The translations under genes were made by a program, and so were the position numbers. From Candidatus Omnitrophota bacterium (lineage in GTDB: Bacteria > Omnitrophota > Gorgyraeia > JAHIPI01), in NCBI GenBank assembly GCA_030616695.1, contig JAUWWU010000083.1:1-5054 (forward strand): a stretch of 5,054 nt of DNA, read 5' to 3'. Below are positions 4,330-5,054 of this stretch, in pieces. The number at the start of each line of letters is the position of its first letter. The stretch's first letter is position 1. The notes beneath the pieces were generated by a model that did no database searches, had not been told where the DNA came from, and worked only from the letters and a program-made list of their open reading frames with translations.

Positions 4330-5054
4330 ATGGAAAATCACAATCGCGCAAAAACCTCTCCCGGGAAGATCAAGGATGTCGACCTTGCCTATATAGATGA
4401 TCTCACCGGCCTTTATAATAGGCGCTACCTTAACCTCACATTGTCCGAAGAGATCCAAAATGCACAAAAAGAGAAGGGGAAACTCTCGCTTTTTATGATT
4501 GACTATGATGGTTTTAAGGTTATCAATGATACATACGGGCATCTTATAGGCGACAATGTCCTGATCGAGATAGCAACTATTTTAAAGAAGGTGATAGGAG
4601 GGGCCGGCACGCTCATTAGATACGCCTGCGACGAGTTCACGGTATTGCTTCACGGAAAGGAGTTAAAAAAGGGCCTTAAGATAGCGGATAATCTCGTGCG
4701 CCTGATATCGGAACACACAACAAAATTAAAGGACGGCAAGAAGCTTCCGAACCTTACCTTGAGCGTCGGAGTAGCGGTCTATCCGGATGATGCGTCCGGA
4801 GCAGAAGAGCTTGTGGATAAGGCCGACCAGGCCCTGTATTCGTCAAAGAGGAAAGGAAAAAACAGGGTCTCTACCGTAAAAGACCTCGTTACCGAAGTCC
4901 ACGATAGGAATTTACTTATTAATGCGCTGCCCTGCAAGGAATTTATTGAAAGCACCGAAGAGCTGGGATTTCTTAAAAAAGCTGATAGCGGCGACTTACA
5001 ACGGGCAAACAAGTTTATATTAATCGAAGGCGAGCCGGGAGTCGGCCAAACGCG
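4330..5054 (+). CDS. GGDEF-like domain protein with a following AAA/STAND-type ATPase domain, cut by the window end
   Basis: The frame is open from ATG 4330 to the window edge (241 full codons, no stop). Residues about 18-180 are a GGDEF domain: DDLTGLYNRRYL (23-34), MIDYDGFKVINDTYGHLIGD (56-75) with metal/base residues D58, N66 and D75, SVGVAVYPDD (145-154) and ADQALYSSKRKGKN (165-178). The signature loop reads RYACDEF (97-103) instead of RYGGDEF, so diguanylate cyclase activity is doubtful; a sensor or scaffold role is possible. After a linker, FILIEGEPGVGQT (229-241) matches the Walker A of AAA_16/STAND ATPases, but with Gln240 where Lys is expected. There is no N-terminal sensor or membrane segment. 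The start has no clear ribosome binding site; TAATATG joins it to the acpS stop, so coupling is likely. The full length and C-terminal domains are unknown. Confidence 0.88.
   Translation, partial: MENHNRAKTSPGKIKDVDLAYIDDLTGLYNRRYLNLTLSEEIQNAQKEKGKLSLFMIDYDGFKVINDTYGHLIGDNVLIEIATILKKVIGGAGTLIRYACDEFTVLLHGKELKKGLKIADNLVRLISEHTTKLKDGKKLPNLTLSVGVAVYPDDASGAEELVDKADQALYSSKRKGKNRVSTVKDLVTEVHDRNLLINALPCKEFIESTEELGFLKKADSGDLQRANKFILIEGEPGVGQT

Noticed and set aside
1..5054. CRISPR array, prophage or toxin-antitoxin system
   Set aside because: No spaced direct repeats, integrase, phage or toxin motifs are visible; the content is housekeeping apart from the spacer elements.

Overview
This is a bacterial housekeeping region with every recognised gene on the + strand. 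The layout, the PVC-like (Chlamydia-like) region 1.1 of the sigma factor, the very basic N-terminus of that sigma factor, and heavy use of ATA (Ile) and AGG/AGA (Arg) codons suggest an uncultured PVC-superphylum bacterium, perhaps Omnitrophota. That assignment is inference from motifs and general knowledge, not from a search.

Region 1 (1-1840) carries the last 32 codons of an upstream gene, probably dnaG primase from its position, then the complete housekeeping sigma-70 gene rpoD. Region 2 (1841-2316) starts with a good sigma-70 promoter, followed by a CAU-anticodon tRNA (tRNA-Ile2 or elongator Met) and a tRNA-Val(CAC). The 244-base spacer between the two tRNAs holds no convincing gene. It is packed with large, nested inverted repeats: two abutting structured elements and a smaller hairpin.

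Region 3 (2317-3876) begins 17 bases after the tRNA-Val CCA end. It holds a coiled-coil C4 zinc-ribbon protein, a ribonuclease HI, and a complete bacterial type A RNase P RNA (rnpB). The 5' strands of helices P1 and P2 of rnpB lie inside the last codons and stop of the RNase H gene, so the two genes overlap on the same strand. Region 4 (3877-5054) holds an AcpS-type holo-ACP synthase. After a one-base gap comes the start of a large regulator that runs off the window: a GGDEF-like domain with a degenerate signature, followed by the start of an AAA/STAND-type ATPase whose Walker A lysine reads as glutamine.

From the tRNA promoter at 1853 onward I see no convincing intrinsic terminator, apart from the ambiguous structured spacer. 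The two tRNAs, the zinc-ribbon gene, rnhA, rnpB, acpS and the regulator could therefore share one transcription run, in which RNase P would process tRNAs encoded on its own transcript. The most unusual points are the rnhA/rnpB overlap, the structured inter-tRNA elements, the polycationic sigma-factor tail and the degenerate GGDEF-ATPase.
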